From an uncultured Alphaproteobacteria bacterium (GTDB lineage Bacteria; Pseudomonadota; Alphaproteobacteria; Rs-D84), in assembly GCA_934255455.1 (NCBI GenBank), contig CAKQNS010000001.1, forward strand, positions 124,001 through 188,000: a DNA stretch of 64,000 nt, read 5' to 3'. A model generated the notes under the pieces. It ran no database searches and was not told the DNA's origin. It was given only the letters and a program-made list of their open reading frames with translations. Shown here in pieces: positions 29,339-37,853 of the stretch; positions within the stretch are counted from its first letter, which is position 1; the number at the start of each line of letters is the position of its first letter. Both the position numbers and the translations under genes were made by a program.

Positions 29339-31387
29339 ATGAAATTCAAAAAAATTTTTCGCATTTTATTGAATATATTTTTCTGGTGTTTAACGGCCGG
29401 GGTCGCTGCGTTGGCGGCGGCGGTTTTGATTTATGGCAACGATTTACCAGACTATAAAAAATTGGCCACATACGCGCCACCGGTGGCAACGCGCCTGTAT
29501 GCATCGGATGGGGCTTTGTTGATTGAATATGCCGAAGAACGGCGTGTTTTTATTGACTTCGCCGATATGCCACCGATGTTAGTAAATGCCTTTGTCGCGG
29601 CCGAGGATCAAAATTTCTGGACGCATCCCGGTATTGATGTCCAGGGTATAATTCGCGCATTGGCAAACAATACATTGGGGGCACTTGGCTTTCATGCCAG
29701 TTTTTCTGGTGCGTCGACTATAACGCAACAGGTCGCAAAAAATTTCTTTCTGACATCAGAACGTACAATTTCGCGCAAGATTAAAGAGGCTATATTGGCG
29801 TTGCGTCTGGAACGTACATTTTCAAAGCAACATATAATGACATTGTATTTGAATCAAATATTCTTGGGCGCGCGCGCGTATGGGGTGGGCTCGGCGGCAT
29901 TGATGTATTTCAATAAACCGGTGTCTGAATTGTCGTTGGCCGAATGCGCATTTTTGGCATCTTTGCCCAAGGCCCCAAATAACCGTGACCGTGCGGTTGA
30001 ACGTCGCAACTATGTTTTGCGTCGTATGGTCGAAGAAAAATATATAACGCGTGACCAGGCGGCGGTCGCGGCGGCAGAGCCGTTGAATATAAACAGTGGA
30101 TTTACCGCGCAAATGGAATCGGAATTTCAATATTTTGCCGAAGATGTGCGCCGTCAATTGGTGAATGAACTGGGACGCGAAAAATTATATAACGACGGTC
30201 TGTATATAAAAACGACCATTGTTCCAGAATTACAACGTGCAGCATCGGCGGCATTGAACAAGGAATTGGACCGGTACAACGCGAATCGTGGCGAAAATGA
30301 ACCAAAATTACAGGGCGCAATAATTGCCATGAATCCGCATACGGGGCGCATTGTTGCGATGGCTGGCGGCCGTTCATTTGCGGACAGTTCGTTTAATCGT
30401 GCGACCCAGGCAATGCGTCAGATTGGTTCTACAATAAAACCGTTTGTGTACCTGGCGGCGCTGGAACGCGGTATGTCGCCCGAAAGTATGATTTTAGATG
30501 CCCCAATTGTTGGCTGGCGCGAAGATGACAGTTTATGGAAACCCGAAAACTACGATAAAAAATTCTTGGGTGATGTGCCGTTGCGATTGGCGTTGGAAAC
30601 ATCGCGTAATGTGCCGGCTGTGCGTTTGGTTGAAAAAATTGGCACACAAAACGCTATCGAGGTTGCACAACGTTTCGGCGTGTATCCGGAAAATTTGCGT
30701 AATATAAATTTATCGTTGGCGTTGGGTTCAGGTGAAACAACATTAGAAAATTTGGTGTTGGGGTATTCGGCATTTGTAAATGGGGGGCGCGTTATAAAAC
30801 CCAAATTGGTTGATTATGTCGAGGATCGTTATGGCCGTGTTATAAATGGCACCGCCCCACAAATTGTTGAATGGTCGCCAGATATGTTGCCACCAGAACA
30901 GGTCGCCGAATCAGAACCTTTGTCTGACCCACAAAGTTTGTATCAATTGGTTTCTATATTACAGGGCGCCGTTGAACGCGGTACAGGTAAACAGGCGCGC
31001 GTCCCGGGGCACACAATTGCCGGAAAAACAGGAACAACAAACGATGTCAAGGATGTATGGTTTGTTGGTTTTTCAAAAAACTTGATTGCTGGCGTATATC
31101 TGGGGTTTGATACCCCACGGCCGCTGGGTCGTGGCGCGGGCAGTCACCAGGCCGCACGCGTATTTGCCGATTTTATGCGGGTGGCATTGGCAGGACAAAA
31201 AAATCAACCATTTGCGGTGCCCGATGGTTTGACATTTGTGCGTGTCAATCGGCGCAGTGGTGCATCTGCTGCTGCGGACCCAGATGGCACCATTATTACC
31301 GAGGCGTTCAAGCCTGGCCAATCACCAAACCTGGTACCCGTGCGGTCGCGCACGAATAAAAAACCCATAGTTGGTGGTGTATTTTAA
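29339..31387 (+). CDS. mrcA: Penicillin-binding protein 1A
   Basis: 682 residues, bifunctional peptidoglycan synthase of the inner membrane. An N-terminal anchor at residues 8-33 is followed by the GT51 transglycosylase: EDQNFWTHPGID with the catalytic Glu, GASTITQQVAKN, RKIKEAILALRLE and LPKAPN. The transpeptidase has STIK as SxxK serine motif, SRN as SxN and KTGTT as the KTG box. The start could be ATG 29339 (chosen) or TTG 29330. No ribosome site precedes it; a TAAACT -10-like box ends 9 nt upstream. It is shorter than E. coli PBP1a (850), lacking the OB-type insertion, as in many alphaproteobacteria of reduced genome. Confidence 0.92.
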   Translation: MKFKKIFRILLNIFFWCLTAGVAALAAAVLIYGNDLPDYKKLATYAPPVATRLYASDGALLIEYAEERRVFIDFADMPPMLVNAFVAAEDQNFWTHPGIDVQGIIRALANNTLGALGFHASFSGASTITQQVAKNFFLTSERTISRKIKEAILALRLERTFSKQHIMTLYLNQIFLGARAYGVGSAALMYFNKPVSELSLAECAFLASLPKAPNNRDRAVERRNYVLRRMVEEKYITRDQAAVAAAEPLNINSGFTAQMESEFQYFAEDVRRQLVNELGREKLYNDGLYIKTTIVPELQRAASAALNKELDRYNANRGENEPKLQGAIIAMNPHTGRIVAMAGGRSFADSSFNRATQAMRQIGSTIKPFVYLAALERGMSPESMILDAPIVGWREDDSLWKPENYDKKFLGDVPLRLALETSRNVPAVRLVEKIGTQNAIEVAQRFGVYPENLRNINLSLALGSGETTLENLVLGYSAFVNGGRVIKPKLVDYVEDRYGRVINGTAPQIVEWSPDMLPPEQVAESEPLSDPQSLYQLVSILQGAVERGTGKQARVPGHTIAGKTGTTNDVKDVWFVGFSKNLIAGVYLGFDTPRPLGRGAGSHQAARVFADFMRVALAGQKNQPFAVPDGLTFVRVNRRSGASAAADPDGTIITEAFKPGQSPNLVPVRSRTNKKPIVGGVF

Positions 31388-31427
31388 TAATAAATATGAT
31401 ATAATGCCAAACGACAGGAGGAATATT

Positions 31428-31742
31428 ATGAATAAAATACTTTTAGCATTATTTGCGGTGTGTTGTGTGGCTGGCTGTGATAAACAGGCCGATACAAACG
31501 TGATTTCACAAAAATGTGGTGAATATGATGTTGAAATAAAATTGTCTGACACCGGCGACAGTATCAATGCCAACATAAATGGTGACGATATTTTATTGAC
31601 TCATGCTATATCGGCATCGGGTGCACGTTTCGTTGGGGTGTTAAATGATACGCCAATCACCCTGTGGAACAAGGGCGCGGCATGGACACTGTTTATTGGC
31701 GATGATGATACGGCCGTTTCAATGGAATGCGACGCTAAATAA
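31428..31742 (+). CDS. MliC-like lysozyme inhibitor lipoprotein
   Basis: 104 residues. A lipoprotein signal with lipobox VAGC puts lipid on Cys17. The mature domain shows MliC features: a Cys early (QKCGEYDVEIKL) and one at the end (MECDAK) for the family disulfide, and ISASGARF with LWNKGAAWTLF, matching the SGARY and WxKG motifs that insert into the lysozyme active site. The family protects peptidoglycan from host c-type lysozyme. An AGGAGG ribosome site and an upstream ATATAAT box give it its own promoter. It lies between two peptidoglycan genes, mrcA and mraY, which fits a wall-protection role. Confidence 0.75.
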   Translation: MNKILLALFAVCCVAGCDKQADTNVISQKCGEYDVEIKLSDTGDSINANINGDDILLTHAISASGARFVGVLNDTPITLWNKGAAWTLFIGDDDTAVSMECDAK

Positions 31743-31797
31743 TTTTTTATTTTATACCACTTTGTGATAAAATGGTCAGCATAAGAAGGAGATTTTT

Positions 31798-32886
31798 ATG
31801 CTGACTAATTTTTTTCTGGCGCATGGCTATTCTTTTTTTGCCAGTGGTTGGACCCAATTTGCCGCGGCGTTTGGTGTGGCGTTTTTGATAATGCTGTTGT
31901 TTGGCCGACCGTTTATTGCGGTCATGCATGCGTGGCAGAAAAAGGGCCAGCCAATCAGTGAAAACGTGCCCGAGTCACACCGTCAAAAGGCGGGAACCCC
32001 AACCATGGGGGGAATTTTGGTTGTGTTGGCAATTTTAATCCCGTCGGTATTGTTTATGCCAACCGGCAACGCGTCGGCGTGGATTGCGCTGGCCGCGTTG
32101 GTGATGTTTGGTTTGATTGGATTTGTCGACGATTATAAAAAAGTCACATCGCAATCTAAAAAAGCGGCAAACGGTTTGTCGCCGTTGACTCGTCTGGTGG
32201 TCGAAGGCGTATGCGTCATCGCGTTGGCGTATATGATAAATCGCACAATGCCACCATATATCCCGGAATATTCGGTCGCATTGGGGGCGGGCATTATTCT
32301 GCCACTGGGGGTGTTGTATTATGTGTTTGCATACTTTGTAATTTGCGGGTCGGCCAACGCCACAAATATCACCGATGGTCTGGACGGGATGCTTGCTAAA
32401 TTATATCTGCCGGTGTTGGTGGTATTGGTTGTGGCGCTGTATGGTGCAACGCGCATCGGGTTTATGGATACGGTTATGTTTTTGCCGGGGGCATCGGGAT
32501 TGTATGCACCATTGGGTGCGGCGTTCGGCGCGGTACTCGGCTTTTTATGGTACAATGCGCGTCCGGCCGCGATATTTATGGGCGATGTGGGGTCGCTGGC
32601 ACTGGGCGGATTTATGGGCACGGTTGCAATGTTGTTAAAATCAGAAATCATTATGGGCATTGCCGCGGGGATGATGGTTATCATATTGCTGTCGTCGTTT
32701 GCGCAAACCATGTATTTTAAAATTACGCGTAAAATTACTGGAACCGGGCATCGTATATTCCTGCGCGCGCCATTGCACCACCATTTCGAAGAATTGGGTT
32801 GGGCCGAAACCAAAATAGTCGACAGGTTTTTCATAATGTCGGTACTGTTTTCGGGATTGGCACTGGTATTATTAAAATTTGCTTAA
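31798..32886 (+). CDS. mraY: Phospho-N-acetylmuramoyl-pentapeptide transferase
   Basis: 362 residues, ten membrane helices. MraY makes lipid I from UDP-MurNAc-pentapeptide and undecaprenyl phosphate. Motifs: SHRQKAGTPTMGGI, FVDDYKK (aspartate-rich site), NATNITDGLDG, FMGDVGSLALGG and LHHHFEELGW, the last with the HHH signature. It is full length. AGAAGGAG precedes the ATG, and a TGTGATAAAAT extended -10 lies about 30 nt upstream. It heads a reduced dcw-like cluster mraY-ftsW-murG; murD, normally between mraY and ftsW, is absent here. Confidence 0.96.
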   Translation: MLTNFFLAHGYSFFASGWTQFAAAFGVAFLIMLLFGRPFIAVMHAWQKKGQPISENVPESHRQKAGTPTMGGILVVLAILIPSVLFMPTGNASAWIALAALVMFGLIGFVDDYKKVTSQSKKAANGLSPLTRLVVEGVCVIALAYMINRTMPPYIPEYSVALGAGIILPLGVLYYVFAYFVICGSANATNITDGLDGMLAKLYLPVLVVLVVALYGATRIGFMDTVMFLPGASGLYAPLGAAFGAVLGFLWYNARPAAIFMGDVGSLALGGFMGTVAMLLKSEIIMGIAAGMMVIILLSSFAQTMYFKITRKITGTGHRIFLRAPLHHHFEELGWAETKIVDRFFIMSVLFSGLALVLLKFA

Positions 32887-32895
32887 ATATGGTTA

Positions 32896-32918
32896 CCCCG
32901 CCGCGTGCGGGGCTTTTT
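32896..32918 (+). terminator. Intrinsic terminator after mraY
   Basis: CCCCGC/GCGGGG stem (32896-32912), then C and five T. Confidence 0.82.
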
Positions 32919-32961
32919 AATAAAATATATTTGTTCCGGTATATTTTCACAAAAATCGTGG

Positions 32962-32967
32962 TATAAT
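32962..32967 (+). promoter_or_regulatory. -10 box of a leaderless ftsW transcript
   Basis: TATAAT at 32962-32967 ends 6 nt before the ftsW ATG at 32974. No Shine-Dalgarno sequence and no good -35 box could be found. Confidence 0.55.
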
Positions 32968-32973
32968 GTCACT

Positions 32974-34113
32974 ATGGTTTCAAGAACAGAAGACAGCAAA
33001 TTTACCAATTGGCATTTTGAAATAGACCGGCGTCTGTTGGGCGCTGTATTGGTTTTGATTGCGATTGGCGTTATGTATGTAATTTCCGCGGGCAGTGTTG
33101 CTGCCGACCGTATTCACATGCCGTGGTACTTTTTCTTGAAAAAGGCAATACCGTTTTACCTGATTGGTCTGACCACTTTGATTGGGGTCAGTATGCTGAA
33201 CAAAAAATGGGTTTTGGGCATATCGGCATTGAATGTAATGGTCGGATTGTTATTGCTGTTGGTGACATTTGCGGCACCCCATGTTATCAAGGGCTCGGCC
33301 CGGTTTGTGTCAATTGGACCATTTAACGTTATGCCGTCTGATATTATGAAACCCGGGTTTATCATTATTACCGCATGGTTTTTGGCACGAATGAAATCAT
33401 TGTATGGGGCAGATATATTCACTAATAAACAGGCATGGCAATTCAAAAAAATCGGTTGGTGGACATATTTGGCGGTGTTCGTGCCTGCATTACTGATTAT
33501 ATTCAAACACCCCGATGTTGGAACATCGTTGTTGTATTGTGTGGTATTGGGCGCAATGATGTTTATGGCGGGGCTGCCGGCGATGCTGGTATGGGGGGCG
33601 GTTGGTATTGTTGGTTTGGGCGTGGTGGTTGCATTTTTCACAATGTCGCATGTACATGGACGCGTGTTGGCGTTTTTAACCGGTACCGGAAATACATACC
33701 AGGTTCGCCAATCGGTTCAATCCATCCAGCACGGTGGTTTGTTGGGCAGTGGCGACGATGCATTTGTCAAAGAATATTTGCCCGACGCGCATACCGATTT
33801 TATATTTGCAACAATTGCCGAAGATTTGGGCGCTATTATGGCGTGCGCGGTGTTGGGGTTGTTGATTTATGTGTTAAAGCGTTTAACGACCGACGCATTA
33901 CATGCACGTGACCCGTTTGTATTTTATGCGGCGGGCGGTGCGGCGGCACTGTTTGGAACCCAGGTGTGTATAAACCTGGCAACGACTTTGCGTTTGATGC
34001 CGGCCAAGGGTATGACATTGCCGTTCATATCGTACGGGGGCAGTTCGTTTGTGGCGTTCTGTCTGTTGTTCGGTATGGTGTTGGCATTGGTACGCGAGGA
34101 TAAATGGAGATAA
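32974..34113 (+). CDS. ftsW: FtsW, SEDS peptidoglycan polymerase
   Basis: 379 residues with about ten membrane helices, of the SEDS family that polymerises lipid II at the septum with FtsI. Characteristic stretches: SAGSVAA in helix 1, GSARFVSIGPFNVMPSD (the periplasmic loop with the P-S-D signature), FKHPDVGTSLLY, and the large loop ending EDLGAIMACAV. The C-terminal helix holds LPFISYGGSSF. The position before murG supports FtsW over RodA. The start follows the promoter immediately; an in-frame extension runs into the mraY terminator and was rejected. Confidence 0.93.
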   Translation: MVSRTEDSKFTNWHFEIDRRLLGAVLVLIAIGVMYVISAGSVAADRIHMPWYFFLKKAIPFYLIGLTTLIGVSMLNKKWVLGISALNVMVGLLLLLVTFAAPHVIKGSARFVSIGPFNVMPSDIMKPGFIIITAWFLARMKSLYGADIFTNKQAWQFKKIGWWTYLAVFVPALLIIFKHPDVGTSLLYCVVLGAMMFMAGLPAMLVWGAVGIVGLGVVVAFFTMSHVHGRVLAFLTGTGNTYQVRQSVQSIQHGGLLGSGDDAFVKEYLPDAHTDFIFATIAEDLGAIMACAVLGLLIYVLKRLTTDALHARDPFVFYAAGGAAALFGTQVCINLATTLRLMPAKGMTLPFISYGGSSFVAFCLLFGMVLALVREDKWR

Positions 34114-34125
34114 AGGAAGCATAAC

Positions 34126-35172
34126 ATGAAAATATGGATTGCAACGGGTGGTACGGGTGGACATGTTTTTCCAGCGTTAAGTGTGGCGACCGAATTGGCC
34201 GCGCGTGGTCATAAAATTACAATATCAGCCGATGGCCGCGTTGATAAAATGGTGCGTGATGGTGCGCCCCAGGGGGCAAAAATTGCACATGTTTGGGCGT
34301 CTGGTGTTGGCGCTAAAAGTCGTCTGCACCAGGTGATTGCATTATCTAAAATCGGCGTATCGGCGGCGGCATTGTCCCTGCGTTTTATGTTTTCGCGTCC
34401 TGATAAATTGGTTGCGTTTGGTGGGTATGCGTCGGTGCCGGCGGTGTTCGCGGCGCACCTGTGGCATGTGCCAACATTTTTGCATGAACAAAACGCGGCG
34501 ATTGGACGTGCAAATAAATTTGCATTGCGGTGGGTAAAAACATTGATGACCAGTTTTCCAACCGTAAATGGTGTGCCGAAAAATTGTGCAGCACGCGTGG
34601 TGTATACGGGCCTGCCGGTGCGACACGAATTTTTGGATTTGGCGGGTGCGCCAATTCCCAATGCGGGCAAAATTTTGGTCACTGGTGGTTCCCAGGGCGC
34701 ACAAATTTTGGATGACGTTGTGCCGGCGGCAATTGCGGCGATGAAAAATAAAAAGATTTTCGTCACGCATCAAACGCGGCCTGAAAATGTTGCGCGGTTG
34801 CAAAAATTTTATGCCGACAACAAAATTCGCGCAAATGTGTTGTCGTTTATTCATGATATGGCGGGAACAATCGCTGCGTCTGATTTGGTAATTGGACGCA
34901 GTGGGGCCAGCACGGTCATAGAATTGGAAACAATTGGTCGTGCGGCAATATTGGTGCCGCTGGGGATAAATCCGGACCAGGCGGCAAACGCGGCCAGTTT
35001 CGCGTCGCTGGGTGGTGGATTTTCCATTGAACAATCCAAGTTTACGCCGCGGTGGTTGACGGCCACATTGTCCGATTTATTTGATAACCCGGCGCGCCTG
35101 GTTAAAATGGCGGAAAAATCGCGTGTGGAAAATACCGCGGTTGAAAAAATCGCCAATGAAATAACAAAATAG
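34126..35172 (+). CDS. murG: UDP-GlcNAc:lipid I N-acetylglucosaminyltransferase
   Basis: 348 residues. MurG adds GlcNAc to lipid I on the cytoplasmic face, giving lipid II. N-terminal Rossmann domain: ATGGTGGHVFPALSVA with the G-loop, FGGYASVPAV and HEQNAAIGRAN. C-terminal domain: VTGGSQGAQILDD, IGRSGASTVIELETIGRAAILVPL and DQAANA. An AAAGGAAG site precedes the ATG 12 bp after ftsW, so it shares the ftsW transcript. murC and murB, the usual next genes, are not present. Confidence 0.96.
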   Translation: MKIWIATGGTGGHVFPALSVATELAARGHKITISADGRVDKMVRDGAPQGAKIAHVWASGVGAKSRLHQVIALSKIGVSAAALSLRFMFSRPDKLVAFGGYASVPAVFAAHLWHVPTFLHEQNAAIGRANKFALRWVKTLMTSFPTVNGVPKNCAARVVYTGLPVRHEFLDLAGAPIPNAGKILVTGGSQGAQILDDVVPAAIAAMKNKKIFVTHQTRPENVARLQKFYADNKIRANVLSFIHDMAGTIAASDLVIGRSGASTVIELETIGRAAILVPLGINPDQAANAASFASLGGGFSIEQSKFTPRWLTATLSDLFDNPARLVKMAEKSRVENTAVEKIANEITK

Positions 35173-35242
35173 GGTAAAACGCATTTTCCGCTTGCGCCCG
35201 ATTCGTCATTTGTTCTATGATTGAACCAGGAAGGAAAGGAAA

Positions 35243-36565
35243 ATGCGTAAAATCGCTGTTTCTGTATTATCATTATTTGTTATGTTGCCGGCGTTTGGGA
35301 ACGCCCGTTTGCCGGTTGTGAACATCGCCGCGGGCGGTGTTTCCGCGCGCTCTATGTTTGGCGAGCCTGCACCCACACCGGCCGCCACGACATCGACAAT
35401 ACCGGTTGTTAAAAATAAAAAGGTTGTTGCGCGCAGTTCGAAAAAGGTGGTCGCACCGGTTGCCGCACCGGCAAAATCATCGGTTGATACCGGTGAAAAA
35501 ATTGTCGCCCGCGCCGATGTTTTGACGCCCAATCGTCCCAGTTCCGATTTATGGGCACGCAGCGATGCGCCATTGCGTATGCCATCGGTATCGGAATTCG
35601 CCGTTATTCGCAGTGATGCCATTTTGCCCGAGGAAAATTTAGACGCCGCACCGCGCAAAAATGTCGCACCTCGTGCCACCACCAATGTTGCCACGCGTGA
35701 TGTTGCGCCAATGTCTGAAATTGATGCACAAATTGCATATCTGAATGAATTACAACGTCGTGCCGATGAAAGTGTTAAATCCGAACCAGTGCGCGATGTT
35801 GTGGCGCGTGCTGACACCATGTCCGCCACCACTGCCGATGTCAACATAGTCAGCAAAAATGTTGCACCTGTTGCCCGTGTTGCAAGTGCCACGTCCGTTG
35901 CAGATGATGCGTCGGTAAAATTGTCGCGTATGGTTGTGCCAATGGAAAACGATGTGATAATTCGCGCGGTCGAAAAATCTGAATCACCGCGTATTGCCGC
36001 CGTGCGTGACGATATGACAAAAATGACACCGACCGAATTGCGCAAGGCTTTTCGTAAAACATTCTTGTCAGAAAACAAACATCTGTCCACATATCAAATA
36101 GATGATCGGTTTGATGTCGTCAGTGATATGTCGGTTTCAACCGGAAATTTCACATCATCGCGTGATTTGTCGGAAGGTGGTGGAATTCGCCCATTGGAAA
36201 TAAAAATCAAATTCCGTAATGACGATGCGGCGCTGTCGCGCGATAATTATAATTTGTTGTCTGAATATGCGGGGATTGTTTTGGCAAACCCAACCCGTGC
36301 GATTCAGGTTGCCATACCGCAAAATGTGACCACCGATTCTGATGCGCGCAAATTAGCAGCACGTCGTTTGGCCATTGTGGAACAGGTATTGCGCGACAGT
36401 GGCGTTTCCGAACAACGCGTATTGCCGGTTTTGTCCAACCGTAACGATGATGGATTCGTTCTGCGCATGATTTCAAACGATCAGTATGAAACATTGACCC
36501 AAAAACGACGCGATATGTTTGGTGATACATTGGGCAAGAAAACATATAAAAGTATGGCTTGGTAG
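35243..36565 (+). CDS. Secreted protein with disordered region and OmpA-like C-terminus
   Basis: 440 residues: a signal peptide (MRKIAVSVLSLFVMLPAFGNA), a long Ala/Val/Pro/Arg-rich disordered part (residues 25-280, with repeated NVAPRA-like segments), then a globular C-terminal domain. In that domain, IKIKFRNDDAALSRDNYNLL and LAARRLAIVEQVLRDSGV match the beta-alpha pattern of OmpA-type peptidoglycan-binding domains (residues 315-395). The usual NxxLSxxRA motif appears as DARKLAARRL. A wall-anchored envelope protein is inferred. GGAAGGAAAGG gives a strong ribosome site. It overlaps comF by 7 nt. Confidence 0.7.
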   Translation: MRKIAVSVLSLFVMLPAFGNARLPVVNIAAGGVSARSMFGEPAPTPAATTSTIPVVKNKKVVARSSKKVVAPVAAPAKSSVDTGEKIVARADVLTPNRPSSDLWARSDAPLRMPSVSEFAVIRSDAILPEENLDAAPRKNVAPRATTNVATRDVAPMSEIDAQIAYLNELQRRADESVKSEPVRDVVARADTMSATTADVNIVSKNVAPVARVASATSVADDASVKLSRMVVPMENDVIIRAVEKSESPRIAAVRDDMTKMTPTELRKAFRKTFLSENKHLSTYQIDDRFDVVSDMSVSTGNFTSSRDLSEGGGIRPLEIKIKFRNDDAALSRDNYNLLSEYAGIVLANPTRAIQVAIPQNVTTDSDARKLAARRLAIVEQVLRDSGVSEQRVLPVLSNRNDDGFVLRMISNDQYETLTQKRRDMFGDTLGKKTYKSMAW

Positions 36566-37287
36566 TTCATAAAATATTTTTTTCTATTGTTGACTTCCTG
36601 TTCCCGCCGTCGTGCCCATTGTGTGCGGCGGCGGTGTCAAATCATGGTGAATTATGTGCCGATTGTTGGGCGGCATTTAATTGGATTGCCGAACCAAAGT
36701 GTGCACGGTGCGGGTATCCGTTTCCGGCAAATTTGGATTTGGGACCGCACCCGCTGTGTCCAAAATGCGCGTCGGGCGAATGTAAATTGGATTTGGTACG
36801 CAGTGCGTGCGCATACGACGATGCGTCACGCGCGGCAATGTTGCCGTTCAAACATGGTGGTCGTACGCAATACGCGCGTTTTATGGCGCGTGGGTGTATT
36901 TGGGCATTGCGTGATGCTAATATTCACCCCGATATAGTAATGCCGGTACCATTGGCGTATTTGCGACTGTGCCATCGTACATATAATCAGGCGACATTAC
37001 TGGCGCGCCCAATTGCACGTGCATACGGTGCACCCATGGATTTAACCAGTGTTCGTCGCGCACACCGCCCCAGTATGGGACATAAAAACGCGCGCCAACG
37101 CGCCGAAAATATTCACGGTGTGTTTCGCGTTGTGCGGCCCGATAAAATTCGTGGGAAAAATATTTTATTGGTTGATGATGTTATGACAACCGGCGCAACA
37201 TTTAACGAGTTGCGCGATGTGTTGATTCGTGCGGGCGCCGCGGCCGTATACGCGGTCAGTTTCTGTCGCGTGGTGCGTGCAATTTAA
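36559..37287 (+). CDS. comF: ComF-family phosphoribosyltransferase-like protein
   Basis: 242 residues. The N-terminal zinc finger has CPLC, CADC, CARC and CPKC. The PRT domain has LPFKHGGR, VPVPLAYLRLCHRTYNQA with the conserved R/YNQ segment, HKNARQRAENIHGVF, and the PRPP loop LLVDDVMTTGAT. Family members support DNA uptake in competent bacteria but are also widespread in non-competent ones. The start is TTG at 36559, overlapping the stop of the preceding gene; no ATG in frame leaves the first Cys intact. comEC is also in this window at 60995. Confidence 0.9.
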   Translation: MVVHKIFFSIVDFLFPPSCPLCAAAVSNHGELCADCWAAFNWIAEPKCARCGYPFPANLDLGPHPLCPKCASGECKLDLVRSACAYDDASRAAMLPFKHGGRTQYARFMARGCIWALRDANIHPDIVMPVPLAYLRLCHRTYNQATLLARPIARAYGAPMDLTSVRRAHRPSMGHKNARQRAENIHGVFRVVRPDKIRGKNILLVDDVMTTGATFNELRDVLIRAGAAAVYAVSFCRVVRAI

Positions 37288-37697
37288 TTATATATGTTCT
37301 GGTTGTTTTGCATTACAAAGCCCTTTACCATATCATTGCGTTGGGCTTCGGCCTCTTGGGCAATAACCTTTTGGGAACACAAGAACAACAGGTATTGTAT
37401 CGCCTCGGCAATTTGTTCTTGCTGGGAATTCAGGTTTGGCTTGCTTGCGGCCGATTTTATTTCCTGTATTTTTTTTACGACTGAAAATAATTCTATTTCA
37501 TTGATGTATACGGTATATTTTGCATACACGGCGGTCGCGCCGACATGGGAAAAAGCGCTGCAAAACATTACCGATGTTTCAGTGTCATCGTCGTCAATAA
37601 ATTCTGCTAAATAGTATGTTTGACCGTTTGTATTCAGCACGGATATTGGTGCGTGCTTGATAATATATTCCAAACCGGCCAGGGTTTCTTCGTCCAT
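37284..37697 (-). CDS. Small acidic protein of unknown function
   Basis: 137 residues starting MDEETLAGLEY. ATG 37697 is set by ACAGGAAAC 7-15 nt upstream; the frame continues to 38108 but there it lies inside valS and lacks promoter sense. The sequence is cytosolic, with an acidic IDDDDTETS turn, a central beta-rich part and a C-terminal helix ending VMQNNQNIYN. No family recognised. The 3' end overlaps that of comF by 4 bp, convergent. Confidence 0.6.
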   Translation of the reverse strand: MDEETLAGLEYIIKHAPISVLNTNGQTYYLAEFIDDDDTETSVMFCSAFSHVGATAVYAKYTVYINEIELFSVVKKIQEIKSAASKPNLNSQQEQIAEAIQYLLFLCSQKVIAQEAEAQRNDMVKGFVMQNNQNIYN

Positions 37698-37720
37698 TTG
37701 TGTTTCCTGTTTGTGCAAAC

Positions 37721-37748
37721 AATATAATACATATTTTGTTTTTGTCAA
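37721..37748 (-). promoter_or_regulatory. Promoter of the small acidic protein gene
   Basis: On the minus strand, a perfect -35 TTGACA (37748-37743), a 16-bp spacer and -10 TATATT (37726-37721), 23 nt upstream of the ATG at 37697. Confidence 0.7.
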
Positions 37749-37853
37749 GTATGTATAAATGCTGTTTTGGGGTTGTATGTATGTGCTTGAATTCCGAAAT
37801 AAATCTGATACGATTTGCGGGTAAGTGTGAACAAGTTTATTCGGGGTAAAAAT

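Noticed and set aside
35215..36090. A 291-codon antisense frame over the OmpA-like gene
   Set aside because: It arises from low-complexity codons (GCN, GTN, CGN) read backward; the plus frame has the signal peptide and ribosome site.
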